DNA of 64,000 nucleotides from an uncultured Eubacteriales bacterium (GCA_900314745.1 OMWK01000008.1:147795-211794); one strand, 5' to 3'; positions 41,475 through 51,417 are shown, counted from the first letter of the stretch. Numbers and translations are program-made. Notes: generated from the letters alone by a model not told the origin.

Positions 41475-43103
41475 ATGATAAAAGCAGAACTGTCTTATAA
41501 TCCTTACCTTAATGAAACAAGTGTAAAGTTCAACGATCAGCCGCCAAGGGTTAATAGTTTAGTTGAAAAGTATCAGGATGAGATTCTTAACGATTGGATA
41601 GATAAGATACCGTCCATATTCCATGATGAGATGAACGGATATGGATTTGAACTTGATTTCTCTGGAACAGAGCTGGATTATAAGAATCTTCAAAAGGCTT
41701 TTGAGAAGAATGGAATTACGAATGAGGAGGTCCAAATCTTCTACAAAAACGAATTGGAGTCCCGGTCTACTAAGGTTGATAGGTATGAGAAACTATTGAC
41801 ATGGTTCCAAGAGAATCCGAATCGTTGGTTTGATTTTGAAGCGTTCAAAGAAGCTAATAGCGATATTCTTAATGACTTGTACATTTATAAAGTATTACAG
41901 GGAGAGGAAATAGATTCAGAGGTATTAAAGAATAAGGACATAGCAGTAGAGAATATCTCTGATGTTAAGGAGCTGGATCTTACCAATCTTCGAAATATAC
42001 CTGTATTAGTTTACATTTCTGAAAGATCTATTGGTGATTTAAAGAGGAATGTACGGTATTTGCTCGGTAGAAAAGATGTGCACATGAATCAGGTGTTCTT
42101 TTACATTGATCCAAAGTGCGACTCAGAAAAGAACATAAGAGTTATAAAAGACTTAGGAGTCGTCAATCCGCAGGTTGTTACATCTATCTATGATGAAAGT
42201 ATAAAGTCATATTTCGAACTGTATCCGATTACTGAGTATATCATCCAGTCGATTAGTATTACCCGCAAAATGATATGCAGTGTGCAGGATGAATTGGAAA
42301 GGCAGAACAAAGACAACCAAGTCTCTGAGAAAAAAGCAACGATTCAAAAATATGACAAGAGAATACAATCACTAAAGAAGGTTGATGAAGAGTTTGTTAA
42401 TCGAGACAATTTGGATGTCCCTATTAGTCTTTTGGTGGCAAAAAGCGATCTTATAACTAGTATCAATAATTGGCGTAATAGAAAGACAGTTATTACAAAA
42501 GATGGTGAGGCTTATATAGCTGCTCAAGAATTTGAAATGCTATTTAGAACTAGCTATGAGACATTTTGGAATTCTATTAATGTTGCGCTCATTCAAGAAG
42601 AAGAGGAAATTAGAAAGAAATATCAATCGCTATACGCATCAGCTTGTGTAGACCCGCAGTTTGTACCAGATGTCGAGTATACATCAAAAGTTACCTCTGG
42701 AACTGTACCGGAAATAAAAGATGCGTTGTTGGCGATTAGGGAAGAAAAATACGTTATGCCCAAAGAGGGCATTATCGATCAAGTGTTTAAGACCAATGTA
42801 AACACCAATAAAATGATGGAAAGAGTCAATTATTATTACTACAAGAATTGGCGAGAGCACGTAGTGAGCATAGCCGAAGAAATATCAAATCGAGCTATAG
42901 CAGCAAGAGTTACTTTCTTAAGAAAATATGCTGATGAACTAGCAGATAAGTTTCATAACCACATTAATCAACTTTTGGAAGCGGAGAATCAAAACAAAGT
43001 CAAAGAGGTGGGACAACTGTCTGAAGTTGAAAGACAAATGCAGATAGATATTGATTGGTTGAATTCAGTAGTAGAACAGATCAATGCTATAGAGCGAGGT
43101 TAA
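41475..43103 (+). CDS. unknown protein, first gene of the HerA island
   Basis: 542 residues from ATG 41475 (GGGAG 11 bp upstream); GTG 41463 is an alternative. The N-terminus (AELSYNPYLNETSVKFND and a WIDKIPSIFHDEMNGYGFELDFSGTELDY segment) is globular. Residues about 160-250 have alternating strand/helix pattern (NIPVLVYISERS, MNQVFFYIDPKC). The remainder is charged and coiled-coil-like, with YYYYKNWREHV near the end. I recognise no domain. The 3-bp spacing to the ATPase gene argues that they act together. Confidence 0.72.
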   Translation: MIKAELSYNPYLNETSVKFNDQPPRVNSLVEKYQDEILNDWIDKIPSIFHDEMNGYGFELDFSGTELDYKNLQKAFEKNGITNEEVQIFYKNELESRSTKVDRYEKLLTWFQENPNRWFDFEAFKEANSDILNDLYIYKVLQGEEIDSEVLKNKDIAVENISDVKELDLTNLRNIPVLVYISERSIGDLKRNVRYLLGRKDVHMNQVFFYIDPKCDSEKNIRVIKDLGVVNPQVVTSIYDESIKSYFELYPITEYIIQSISITRKMICSVQDELERQNKDNQVSEKKATIQKYDKRIQSLKKVDEEFVNRDNLDVPISLLVAKSDLITSINNWRNRKTVITKDGEAYIAAQEFEMLFRTSYETFWNSINVALIQEEEEIRKKYQSLYASACVDPQFVPDVEYTSKVTSGTVPEIKDALLAIREEKYVMPKEGIIDQVFKTNVNTNKMMERVNYYYYKNWREHVVSIAEEISNRAIAARVTFLRKYADELADKFHNHINQLLEAENQNKVKEVGQLSEVERQMQIDIDWLNSVVEQINAIERG

Positions 43104-43106
43104 TAT

Positions 43107-46100
43107 ATGTCTGAAAGTACAATTATCAATAAGACCAATAACGATAACGCTGAGATTTCTCTCGACAATAGAATAGAGATTATTGAAGAGGGCTTAAGGA
43201 AAAAGTATTTATCACGTCTGACAGAAATGGAGATAGTCCCTGTCGGGGATTTACCTGATCTAGAGAGTGACTTAATAGATAATGTAAGGCTCTTTAACAT
43301 AACGGAGATGGTATATCAAAAAGGGGAACCTGCTACTGATAAATTTACTACGGTCTTTAATACACTCGCTACATACAATGCTTCGGTTTTTGTAATAATC
43401 GATTCTAATGGTGTTAAAACCAATTTCTATGTTGGTGTTCGCAATAATGAAAGTGATGATACTGTAAAGCGATCGACTGTAACATTAGGCGATACATTGA
43501 AAAATACACTAATCGGGCATTTCCCCGGAATGAAGATCAGCAACGTAGATAGATCAAAAATAACAGAATTATCAAACAAAATAATTAAACAGAATAATAT
43601 GACTTCTGTTAGCGTTGTTGGAAACAGTAAATCTGAGAATCCTGAAGGCGATGAGCATTTTGTTCAAGGAATAGAGAAACTTGCCTTAGCATTAACGGGA
43701 AGACAATATATCGGCATATTTGTCGCCCAGAATCAATCCCCTCAGAGTGTTCAGGTCATGAGACGTAATTATGAGGAGTTATATACCAAACTATCTCCCT
43801 ATCAATCTGTTCAGACATCTTTGAATGAGACTACCAGTGAATCTAGAAATAAGTCGTTCTCTGAGATGAATGGCAAACAAAAGGCGGCTACAATTGCAGG
43901 AAGTTTAATGTCAATTGGAGGCACAGTTGCAGGCATTTTTGCTGGAGTGGCTACTGGGGGCGCTTCGGCAGCAGCTTCAGCCGCAGCTGCTGCCGGTATC
44001 AATACAGGGGCCGGAATGTTGGGCGGTCAGATTGGTGGACAAGTCGGTGGCCAGTTGAATTCGTTTATATCTTCGTTGGCTCCGGTAGAACAGATATCAA
44101 CCAGCAATTCACAATCAGAAACACGTACCGTTGAGAATAAGCAAGTAACAGATATGCTTAAATTGATAGACGGACAACTTGATCGTCTTGAAGAATTTGA
44201 TAGTTATGGAATGTGGAATGTTGCTGGTTATTTCATATCTGATGACATGTCTGCCACGGAAATAGCTGCAAGTAATTATCGTTCGCTTATGAATGGTGAA
44301 AAATCTGGTCGTGAGGTTTCTGCGATTAATTCATGGCGTAGGAATAATCCATATCAGCTTGGTGATTTTTCAGATCTTACGACATATCTATCAAGATTTG
44401 TTCATCCTCAATTCTATTATGGACATTCTAAAGATCGTGCCATTATAACAAATGCTTCGACTGAGATTAGTGGTAAGGAATTAGGACTGCATCTTGGATT
44501 GCCTAGAATGTCTGTTCCGGGACTTCCTGTTATAGAACATGCGGAATTTGGAAAGGAAGTATATCGCTATCAATTATTCTCACGTGATGATAGAGTGGAT
44601 AACCCTGAAGATCGTTTGACTCTAGGAAAAGTCTTTGATCTTGGCCAAATTACAGATAAAGTAGTTGAACTCAATAATAAGACTCTAAATATGCATACAT
44701 TTATAACAGGGTCGACTGGATCCGGTAAGAGTAACTGTGTCTATCAGATGCTTACAGAGCTTTATCAGGACAAGATACCGTTTTTGGTTATTGAACCAGC
44801 TAAAGGTGAATACAAGGATGTTTTTGGTAATTGGCCTGATGTAAATGTATATTCAACAAATCCTAAGATTTCAGAATTAATTAATATAAATCCTTTTATA
44901 TTCCCGGAATCGATACATGTGTTGGAACATGTAGACGGGTTGGTGGAAATATTCAGTGTTTGTTGGCCTATGTACGATGCTATGCCTGCATTCTTTAAGG
45001 ACGCTATATTGAAGTCTTATGAATCAGTTGGTTGGGATTTAGGATCTTCAACATTCTATGGAGACACAATAGAATACCCGGATTTTGAAACTCTTGCAGA
45101 GCAGTTGGAAGAATTGATAAACAGTTCTGATTATGCATCAGACATTAAGTCCAATTATAAGGGCGCTCTTATTACAAGAGTAAAGTCACTAACTGTTGGT
45201 CTCAATAGATTTATTTTTACTAAAGAACAGACTCCTTATGAAGAGTTGTTTGATAAGAACTGCATCATTGATGTCAGCCGCGTTAAGTCTACGGAAACAA
45301 CAGCTTTAATTATGGGTCTTATGGTTTACATTCTTAATGAATATAGAACTGATCGTAAGCTTGCGCATAATATGGAATGTAATCATATTACTGTTCTTGA
45401 GGAAGCTCATAATTTGTTGAAGAATACTAATGGTTCTCAAGAATCAGAATTGATTTCGAAATCGGTTCAAATGCTGACAAATTCAATTGCGGAAATGAGA
45501 GCGTGTGGAGAGGGCTTCATCATAGTAGACCAATCTCCATCTTCAGTTGATATAGCAGCGATTAAGAATACCAATACAAAAATTGTGCTTAGAACACCTG
45601 AAGCTAATGATAGGGAGGCGGTAGGTCGCTCTATGGGATTGACCGAGGATCAGGTTAACGAGATTGCCAAATTGCCTAAGGGGGTTGCTGTAGTTTATCA
45701 GAATGACTGGGTTAATCCTGTTCTTACAATGATAGATAAGGCTAATGTAGATGATACTGATACTTACAGGGCGCAGACGAAAATGGTAATTGTACCAATG
45801 AGAACCGCTCGTACTGTTATTGTAAAGATGTTGATGCACCCTTGGTTTGGTGAAAAGAAGTATTCAAGAGAAGAATTGATGGATGCTCTAAAGATTCTGT
45901 CGCTGACGCGTAAAGACAGATCAACAGTTGAGTCTTATATCGATAAGTATTGCCTGTTTGGCGGTAGTCTGATTTGGAAGAAAGATGATATGGATGAGCT
46001 TAGTGCTTTGGTTAACTCTGTTTTGGAGATTCGTGATAAAGATTATGAAAACAACAGAACTCCAACTGCTTTTAAGAGTTATATAGCAGATAAGTTGATT

Positions 46101-46163
46101 AAGGTGTCTCCTAAGGAGCTGGATAATATTTGTTATGTTCTTACTTATACAGGGGAGGAGTAG
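43107..46163 (+). CDS. HerA/DUF87-type ATPase with unusual glycine-rich N-terminal region
   Basis: 1018 residues. P-loop Gly535-Ser542 (GSTGSGKS) and Walker B ITVLEEAHN (762-769) identify the HerA/FtsK/VirB4 translocase superfamily, and SPSSVDIAAIKNTNTKIVLRT carries the downstream arginine-finger-like motif. Residues 1-240 are unassigned. Residues about 253-320 are a Gly/Ala-rich hydrophobic tract (GKQKAATIAGSLMSIGGTVAG, ending GGQIGGQVGGQ) that could enter a membrane. HerA ATPases pump DNA or protein as hexamers and drive several defence systems with a nuclease partner; no nuclease is recognised here. Confidence 0.8.
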   Translation: MSESTIINKTNNDNAEISLDNRIEIIEEGLRKKYLSRLTEMEIVPVGDLPDLESDLIDNVRLFNITEMVYQKGEPATDKFTTVFNTLATYNASVFVIIDSNGVKTNFYVGVRNNESDDTVKRSTVTLGDTLKNTLIGHFPGMKISNVDRSKITELSNKIIKQNNMTSVSVVGNSKSENPEGDEHFVQGIEKLALALTGRQYIGIFVAQNQSPQSVQVMRRNYEELYTKLSPYQSVQTSLNETTSESRNKSFSEMNGKQKAATIAGSLMSIGGTVAGIFAGVATGGASAAASAAAAAGINTGAGMLGGQIGGQVGGQLNSFISSLAPVEQISTSNSQSETRTVENKQVTDMLKLIDGQLDRLEEFDSYGMWNVAGYFISDDMSATEIAASNYRSLMNGEKSGREVSAINSWRRNNPYQLGDFSDLTTYLSRFVHPQFYYGHSKDRAIITNASTEISGKELGLHLGLPRMSVPGLPVIEHAEFGKEVYRYQLFSRDDRVDNPEDRLTLGKVFDLGQITDKVVELNNKTLNMHTFITGSTGSGKSNCVYQMLTELYQDKIPFLVIEPAKGEYKDVFGNWPDVNVYSTNPKISELININPFIFPESIHVLEHVDGLVEIFSVCWPMYDAMPAFFKDAILKSYESVGWDLGSSTFYGDTIEYPDFETLAEQLEELINSSDYASDIKSNYKGALITRVKSLTVGLNRFIFTKEQTPYEELFDKNCIIDVSRVKSTETTALIMGLMVYILNEYRTDRKLAHNMECNHITVLEEAHNLLKNTNGSQESELISKSVQMLTNSIAEMRACGEGFIIVDQSPSSVDIAAIKNTNTKIVLRTPEANDREAVGRSMGLTEDQVNEIAKLPKGVAVVYQNDWVNPVLTMIDKANVDDTDTYRAQTKMVIVPMRTARTVIVKMLMHPWFGEKKYSREELMDALKILSLTRKDRSTVESYIDKYCLFGGSLIWKKDDMDELSALVNSVLEIRDKDYENNRTPTAFKSYIADKLIKVSPKELDNICYVLTYTGEE

Positions 46164-46166
46164 TTC

Positions 46167-48104
46167 ATGATGCTAGAGAGTTTTGATCAATCATTAATGG
46201 ATGTCGAGAAGAATAGTGTTAATGGAATAAGACATTCGCTAAATAAGAGTTTTGACTCTGGATTTGATGGTGATTCAGATGTATTCATGAATAACGATTC
46301 AGAGGGGATTGATAATAGTCTTGCTAATTGGTTAGGTCTCGGAAATTCTGCCAGTAATATAGATGGAATAAGAGAGAATCGTGCCTCCATCTATGAAATC
46401 ATCGATGATATGTTTAACGGCCATGAAATTGATGATTCTGGTAGAAGATCTCTTAGTATTAATGATGTCTGTAGCCGTAGGATTAATCCGGAATTTCGAA
46501 ATAGTAATATTAGGCAGCAAGCTGGGTTTATAGCTGAGATACTTAGTACGGGTCGAGAGAATATGCTGGCCAACATTGAGGGTACAGGAGCCAGATCTTA
46601 CAGAGTCGATGACCTACCTGAGTCAGTCCGACAGGAATTACGGGCTATGGGAGATAATTATAATTATGCAATTAGGAATGATGAACTGGTAGACCGAATT
46701 AGGATTAATCCGGATAATACTTTTGAAAGGATTCAAACTAAGTTTGTTGGATCTGACGCCAGTTCTTGTCTGAGTGAATTAACGTCTCGAAGATATGATA
46801 AGTATTTTGATAGTATGCTTGATGGTCAGCCGATAGTAGATCGCATCGAAATACCGCCGGAGTATTATTATGAGATAGTGAGTGTTTTGATTCCAGATAG
46901 GATTTCAAATTATGAAAACCAGTTGGAACGAGTTTTGGCTGATGGTAACACGGCCGCTGCAGAGAGAATTCAATCAAATATAGATAGATTGAATGCGATT
47001 AGTAACACTGTCGAAGCCAGTAGTATAAGCTTGCGAGATGCCTGTTTTGCCAGAATGCATCCCCAAGTATATGCTGCAACAATGTTCGCAAGAGGAACTG
47101 TTGTAGCAGGTGTCCGTGAGGGGCTTGAAGGCGCTGCGTTTACTGCTGCGGTCACGGCTGGCGTATCAACCATTGATAATTATCGTTTGTATATGAATGG
47201 TGAAATAAGCATAGAAGATGCTTTGTTAGATATTGCGAGAGATACCGGAGTTGCTGCCGCGGAAGGTTTTATTCCAGACTTCATTACGGGTTCTGTGAAT
47301 TATGCTTTCCGAAATTCGTCACATTCTTTATTACAATCTCTTTCGGCGTATCATATCCCGACTATGGTTATATCCTTTGGAATAGATTCATATGATGAGA
47401 TTTCCGATTATGCAGCTGGTGAGATTACTGGTTTAGAGTTAGCGTATGAGTTAGGAGATAATGCGATGCAAGTTCTTGGTGCAACTGCGGGCGCGACTGT
47501 TCTTACTCCAGTGCCAGGTGGATCGTTTGTTGGCGCTGTAGCAGGTGCGGCCTTGGCATCGAAAGCTTATGAAACTGCTGTAGAACTAGCTGTTGAGTAT
47601 GGACCAGATGCAATAGAGAGGATTAATGCAGTAGCGGATAGCTTTAAGACCGATGCATCAGCTATTGTTGCTGCCTCTATTGACCAAGTGGCGGAAGGTG
47701 CAGACGTTGTTAGTGATGCTATGTCAGAGGCGGTTTCAGAGTTCCCCGAAAACGTAGCTGTTATTGGTTCAGAAATAAGCGAACAGATAGATTCTATTAG
47801 TGATGCAGCAGTAGAACAAGTTCAAGAAGGCGCTGCTGTAGTTTCTGAAATTACAGATGCTGTTGTCGAAACAACCGTAGAAGTAGCAAGTGAAGTCGGT
47901 GAGCAGATTCAAGAGGGAATCGAAGTAACGTCAGAACGTATAGACCAGCTTGTTGACGCAGCTCAGACTTACGGAGAACAGATAATTGACTATGGAAATC
48001 AGGCTATCGAATATGTAATGGAGAATGCGCCTGAACAGGTCGACACGTTTATTAATTCTCTTAATGCTTTTGCTTCAGAGAATAATCTGCCTTTCTCTTG
48101 GTAA
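46167..48104 (+). CDS. glycine-zipper protein with coiled-coil tail, third gene of the HerA island
   Basis: 645 residues. A strong ribosome site (AGGGGAGGAG) lies in the end of the ATPase gene. Residues 1-300 are acidic and helical. Residues about 310-350 and 433-470 are Gly/Ala-rich hydrophobic zippers (VREGLEGAAFTAAVTAGV; ATAGATVLTPVPGGSFVGAV), like pore-forming or phage tail-tape segments. Residues about 490-625 are a Val/Ala/Glu amphipathic repeat region (VSEITDAVVETTVEVASEVG). The layout suggests a membrane-active effector or secreted substrate. I cannot assign a family. Confidence 0.7.
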   Translation: MMLESFDQSLMDVEKNSVNGIRHSLNKSFDSGFDGDSDVFMNNDSEGIDNSLANWLGLGNSASNIDGIRENRASIYEIIDDMFNGHEIDDSGRRSLSINDVCSRRINPEFRNSNIRQQAGFIAEILSTGRENMLANIEGTGARSYRVDDLPESVRQELRAMGDNYNYAIRNDELVDRIRINPDNTFERIQTKFVGSDASSCLSELTSRRYDKYFDSMLDGQPIVDRIEIPPEYYYEIVSVLIPDRISNYENQLERVLADGNTAAAERIQSNIDRLNAISNTVEASSISLRDACFARMHPQVYAATMFARGTVVAGVREGLEGAAFTAAVTAGVSTIDNYRLYMNGEISIEDALLDIARDTGVAAAEGFIPDFITGSVNYAFRNSSHSLLQSLSAYHIPTMVISFGIDSYDEISDYAAGEITGLELAYELGDNAMQVLGATAGATVLTPVPGGSFVGAVAGAALASKAYETAVELAVEYGPDAIERINAVADSFKTDASAIVAASIDQVAEGADVVSDAMSEAVSEFPENVAVIGSEISEQIDSISDAAVEQVQEGAAVVSEITDAVVETTVEVASEVGEQIQEGIEVTSERIDQLVDAAQTYGEQIIDYGNQAIEYVMENAPEQVDTFINSLNAFASENNLPFSW

Positions 48105-48224
48105 TTAATGTTATTGATGTTGGAGATAGTGATGATTATAAACAGTTATTGAGTTTATATATGTGACACAATAATGTGAGCAATATTATTGGAGGTAACT
48201 CCTATTCAACTACCAATAAACCAT

Positions 48225-48256
48225 TAACACTTTACCCTCCTCCTTGATAAAATGAA
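48225..48256 (+). promoter_or_regulatory. possible promoter of tautomerase gene 1
   Basis: TTAACA (about 48225-48230) and TAAAAT (about 48248-48253) lie at a workable distance, upstream of the AAGGAGG ribosome site. The rest of 48105-48290 is AT-rich with an AGGAGTTACCTCC-type short inverted stretch and no gene. Confidence 0.35.
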
Positions 48257-48290
48257 CCCGAATGCCGAGGGGCGTATTAAGGAGGTTCGT

Positions 48291-48521
48291 ATGCCGCACG
48301 TAGAGATTAAGTGTTATCCCGGAAGGACAGAGGAAGTTAAGAGGGCGTGTGCCGAGAGGGTGGCGGCGGATGTTGCCGAGACGCTCGGGTGTCCTGCGAC
48401 GGCCGTGTCGGTCGCTATTAAGGAGATACCGCAGGAAGAGTGGAAGGACAAGGTCTATGACGGGCAGATCATGGCCGACAAGGATGCGCTCTACGTCGCG
48501 CCGGGGTATACCTGCGACTGA
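48291..48521 (+). CDS. 4-oxalocrotonate tautomerase-family protein, copy 1
   Basis: 76 residues from ATG 48291 (AAGGAGG at 48279-48285). Pro2 is the catalytic N-terminal proline after Met removal. The rest (EVKRACAERVAADVAETLGC, KEIPQEEWKDKVYDG) matches the family. It differs from copy 2 at 53606 in only about ten positions. The two copies bracket a patchwork of mobile or broken genes. Confidence 0.9.
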   Translation: MPHVEIKCYPGRTEEVKRACAERVAADVAETLGCPATAVSVAIKEIPQEEWKDKVYDGQIMADKDALYVAPGYTCD

Positions 48522-48695
48522 GGTAAACCGGCACAACGCAGTCTATAAACAGCAAATAAAAAACAGATGTGATGCCGTAATTATAGACAAGTGAAAGAAT
48601 ATTTAATCAAGATTAATCATATCTGATGTGCATATATGATTGTCTTAATCGAAGAATAAACACAAACAGGTGCCGGGAGGAATATAACTGTGTCT

Positions 48696-49040
48696 TTAAT
48701 CTTCATCTAGATTTATACCTGAAAGCATAGATGAAATGATAAGTTGACCATGATAACCTCCGTCTTTGCCAACACCAACCACTATTTGATAATTGGGATT
48801 TAAAATTTCAAAAATGTTGGTCATCTGAAAACAGTCATGCTTATCAAAATTCATAAGATTAAATATAAACTTGTCATCTGATAATTCGTATACGACGCCT
48901 TCATCAAATTCCAACTTGCCAGTTCTCATATCCTTTAAGCCAAGCAAATCTGTTGAATAATCGCGCTTAACAAAATACAGCCTCCATATTCCATTATATT
49001 CATTAGCGTTTGCCCGTTTTGCAATCTCATAAAACAGAAT
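48696..49040 (-). pseudogene. truncated gene of unknown function
   Basis: The frame is open from about 49040 to the stop at 48696 (segments YEIAKRANANEYNGIWRLYF, VKRDYSTDLLGLKDMRTGKL, ..MLSGINLDED) but has no start codon near its left end; the first in-frame ATG would remove half of it. The upstream part was lost at the junction with the integrase remnant. The family is not recognised. Between 48522 and 48695 I see nothing else. Confidence 0.5.
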
Positions 49041-49298
49041 GAAGAAAGAATAAAACGTCTAATAGATGTTAATCATACGCTTGCATACTTTGATCATAAA
49101 GATGGTAAAGGATTCTACTTTTCTGTTGGTTCTCCCAAAACAGAAAACGGATATCGCAAGGTTGTTATGACACAAGCAGTAAAAGCCGCATTCGTCATGG
49201 AAAAGAAGTATCAAGAGAAGAAGGCGGAAGTCGCAAAAAACGAAGCAAGCCGGGAGCATCCGGTACCAAGCAAGACGAAGGAGACGGCTCTGGGATAA
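49035..49298 (+). pseudogene. tyrosine recombinase (Tn916-type integrase) internal fragment
   Basis: No start codon. The open frame reads RLIDVNHTLAYFDHKDG, FYFSVGSPKTENGYRKVVMT then a charged tail. It is the catalytic-domain segment (vDHtL.Y ... tPKT..G.R.iPM) seen in phage and Tn916-type integrases, cut before the RHxxR/Y motifs. The stop overlaps the next small ORF (TAATG). A relic of an integrated element. Confidence 0.65.
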
Positions 49299-49396
49299 TG
49301 CTCAGGGATCGTTTAAGGAAGCTAATGGCAGATTGGGGCAGTCATCCGGCTGCCCCGGTCGTTCTTGAGGGGATGGAAGAAGATGAACGATTATGA
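49298..49396 (+). CDS. small ORF of 32 codons after the integrase remnant
   Basis: Starts at the ATG overlapping the integrase stop and ends overlapping the next small ORF. Encoded peptide: MLRDRLRKLMADWGSHPAAP and an acidic tail. Translational coupling on both sides suggests a genuine small gene of the former element; no family is known to me. Confidence 0.4.
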   Translation: MLRDRLRKLMADWGSHPAAPVVLEGMEEDERL

Positions 49397-49487
49397 CAGT
49401 GAAGATGCAGCACTTGTGATAGCAGGTGTATTTGCGGCGTTTTGCGTGGGCAGATTTATCCTGATGTTTCTGCTTGCCATGCTATAA
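49383..49487 (+). CDS. 34-residue single-segment membrane peptide
   Basis: MNDYDSEDAALVIAG followed by one hydrophobic segment (VFAAFCVGRFILMFLLAML). GGATGG lies upstream. Overlaps the previous small ORF by 14 bp. It has the layout of small accessory peptides of conjugative elements; unproven. Confidence 0.4.
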   Translation: MNDYDSEDAALVIAGVFAAFCVGRFILMFLLAML

Positions 49488-49558
49488 TATCCGAAGGTAA
49501 ATATGTCGATAATATTTTTTTAGGATGTTTTTAGTATAAAAGAGACAGGAGCCGGTAA

Positions 49559-50440
49559 ATGATATCAGTGCTTATAATCATTGGTAGCATCATAATGGTT
49601 GGAAATATAATTGCATATATCAGTTTTATCAGAACCTCGACCGACGTGATGCTGTCCGGTAAGCGAGGCGAACCGATATGGGAAAAGATAGGCCTTGCAC
49701 TTCTTGTTTTCTTTCTTTTGGGATATCTGGGAGTTGCTTTTTGTGGCAAACCGGGTCTTCTGATGGCTGGGATATTGTTCTTCGGGGCTATATTTGTATC
49801 GCTGGCTTTAGTGCTTTTATACCACCTGGTAGATACCCTTAAGGACAGGAGTATTGAGGTTACCGAGACGTTGATCGGAGTAATAGAGGCTAGGGATTCC
49901 AATCTGAACGGACACAGTCGTAACGTACAGATGTTATCAATGTGCCTTTATAAACATCTGCCGGCATTCATGAAGGAAGGGATAAGTCCGGTTAGCTTTG
50001 AATATGCAGCATTGCTACATGACGTAGGAAAACTGGGAGTGCCGGAGTCCATTCTGAACAAACCCGGTAAACTGGACGATGAAGAATGGGATGTAATGAA
50101 GCAACACCCGAAGATAGCCATGGATCTGCTTAGGACGCTTCCGTCGTTTGATGAGATAAAGGAATGGATCCTGTATCATCACGAAAGGATGGATGGCAAA
50201 GGATACTACGGATTACCGGGAGAAGATATACCGATGGCAGCAAGGATCATAGCTGTCTGTGATACCTATTCCGCTATAACGATGCGTCGATCTTATAAGG
50301 ATAAGCGGACACATGAAGAAGCTATGGATATAATAAATGATGTGTCGGGATCACAGCTTGATCCGGATATAGTAGCTGTTTTTATGACAATTCCTAAAGA
50401 AGAGCTACAGGCATGTACGCCGGAGACGGTGGATTTTTAG
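49559..50440 (+). CDS. membrane HD-GYP domain phosphodiesterase
   Basis: 293 residues. Two or three N-terminal membrane segments are followed by an HD-GYP domain: NGHSRNVQMLS, ALLHDVGKLGVPESILNKPGKL (HD motif), HHERMDGKGYYGLPGEDIP (the GYP triad here reads GYY, a known variant) and RIIAVCDTYSAITMRRSYK. It probably degrades c-di-GMP; a degenerate GYP motif leaves some doubt. The ribosome site AGGAG precedes the ATG. It lies in the patchwork region. Confidence 0.87.
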   Translation: MISVLIIIGSIIMVGNIIAYISFIRTSTDVMLSGKRGEPIWEKIGLALLVFFLLGYLGVAFCGKPGLLMAGILFFGAIFVSLALVLLYHLVDTLKDRSIEVTETLIGVIEARDSNLNGHSRNVQMLSMCLYKHLPAFMKEGISPVSFEYAALLHDVGKLGVPESILNKPGKLDDEEWDVMKQHPKIAMDLLRTLPSFDEIKEWILYHHERMDGKGYYGLPGEDIPMAARIIAVCDTYSAITMRRSYKDKRTHEEAMDIINDVSGSQLDPDIVAVFMTIPKEELQACTPETVDF

Positions 50441-50496
50441 ATTCTCTTTCAGCATAAACGACTAAAGTTTTCAGAAAAAATAAGTAATGTAATCTG

Positions 50497-51384
50497 ATGG
50501 ATAAAAATAAAATTAAAGGAATCTTATTAACAACTATAGGTGCTGCCTGCTGGGGGCTTTCTGGCTCAGTCGGGCAGTATCTTTTTGACGTGCAGATGAT
50601 GGACAGCAGATGGCTTGTTCCTATCAGATTGGGACTTTCCGGAGTACTAATACTGCTATACTCACTCATCAAGTACCCTAATTCTGTTTTTTTACCATGG
50701 AAAAGCAAAGAAAAGACAATAACCATGCTCATCTATGGACTGGCAGGTGTGTCAGCATGTCAATTTTTATACTTTCTCACCATCGAACTCTCAACTGCGG
50801 CTATTGGAACAATCATGCAGGATCTGGCTCCAATATTTATATTGGGATATACATGCATAACAACCAAAAGGTTTCCTAAGTTTTTGGAAATATTGTCAAT
50901 CATAATGGCTATACTAGGCGTTTTCTTCCTTACAAGCCATGGCAATATTACTACAATGACAGTACCGTCACTTGCACTGATTACAGGTGTCTTAAGTGCT
51001 GTTTGTGTTATGATTTATAATGTGCTTGCTCCTAAACTCACGAACGATATTCCTGTCATAGTCGCTCAGGGATGGTCATTCCTGCTTGGAGGTATATGCA
51101 TAGGTATCATTTTCAGAACCTGGACAATCCACTATATTCCAAATCTCTATGGCATATTAGGCATTATATTCGTTATTGTAGTTGGCAACCTCTGCGCCTT
51201 TACTCTATATATCAGCGGTGTAAAACTTATCGGACCATCCAAAGCAATTCTCTATAGTTTTGCTGAGCCTCTGACCGCAGCAGTCATTTCTACTATAGTC
51301 CTCGGAAGCGCTTTTACGGCATTTGATGCATTGGGTTTTGCGATGATCTTTACTATGTTATGGCTGATTACAGTCAGCAAATAA
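50497..51384 (+). CDS. EamA-family (DMT) transporter
   Basis: 295 residues, ten membrane segments in two EamA repeats (GILLTTIGAACWGLSGSVGQYLF and ITGVLSAVCVMIYNVLAPKL). Typical drug/metabolite exporter fold; the substrate is unknown, with amino-acid or metabolite export most frequent. AT-rich codon use unlike the core genes. Terminator at 51418-51449. Confidence 0.92.
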   Translation: MDKNKIKGILLTTIGAACWGLSGSVGQYLFDVQMMDSRWLVPIRLGLSGVLILLYSLIKYPNSVFLPWKSKEKTITMLIYGLAGVSACQFLYFLTIELSTAAIGTIMQDLAPIFILGYTCITTKRFPKFLEILSIIMAILGVFFLTSHGNITTMTVPSLALITGVLSAVCVMIYNVLAPKLTNDIPVIVAQGWSFLLGGICIGIIFRTWTIHYIPNLYGILGIIFVIVVGNLCAFTLYISGVKLIGPSKAILYSFAEPLTAAVISTIVLGSAFTAFDALGFAMIFTMLWLITVSK

Positions 51385-51417
51385 AAACAACTATCGTTTT
51401 CTGTTTATGTGCTATAT

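Larger units (their letters stand above)
41475..48104. other. AT-richer three-gene accessory island
   Basis: Codon and base use shifts visibly to A/T at about 41.38 kb and returns at about 48.25 kb. Three genes lie on one strand with 3-bp gaps, each with a ribosome site inside the preceding gene: unknown protein, HerA-type ATPase and glycine-zipper protein. No integrase, tRNA target or terminal repeats are visible at the ends. Confidence 0.55.
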
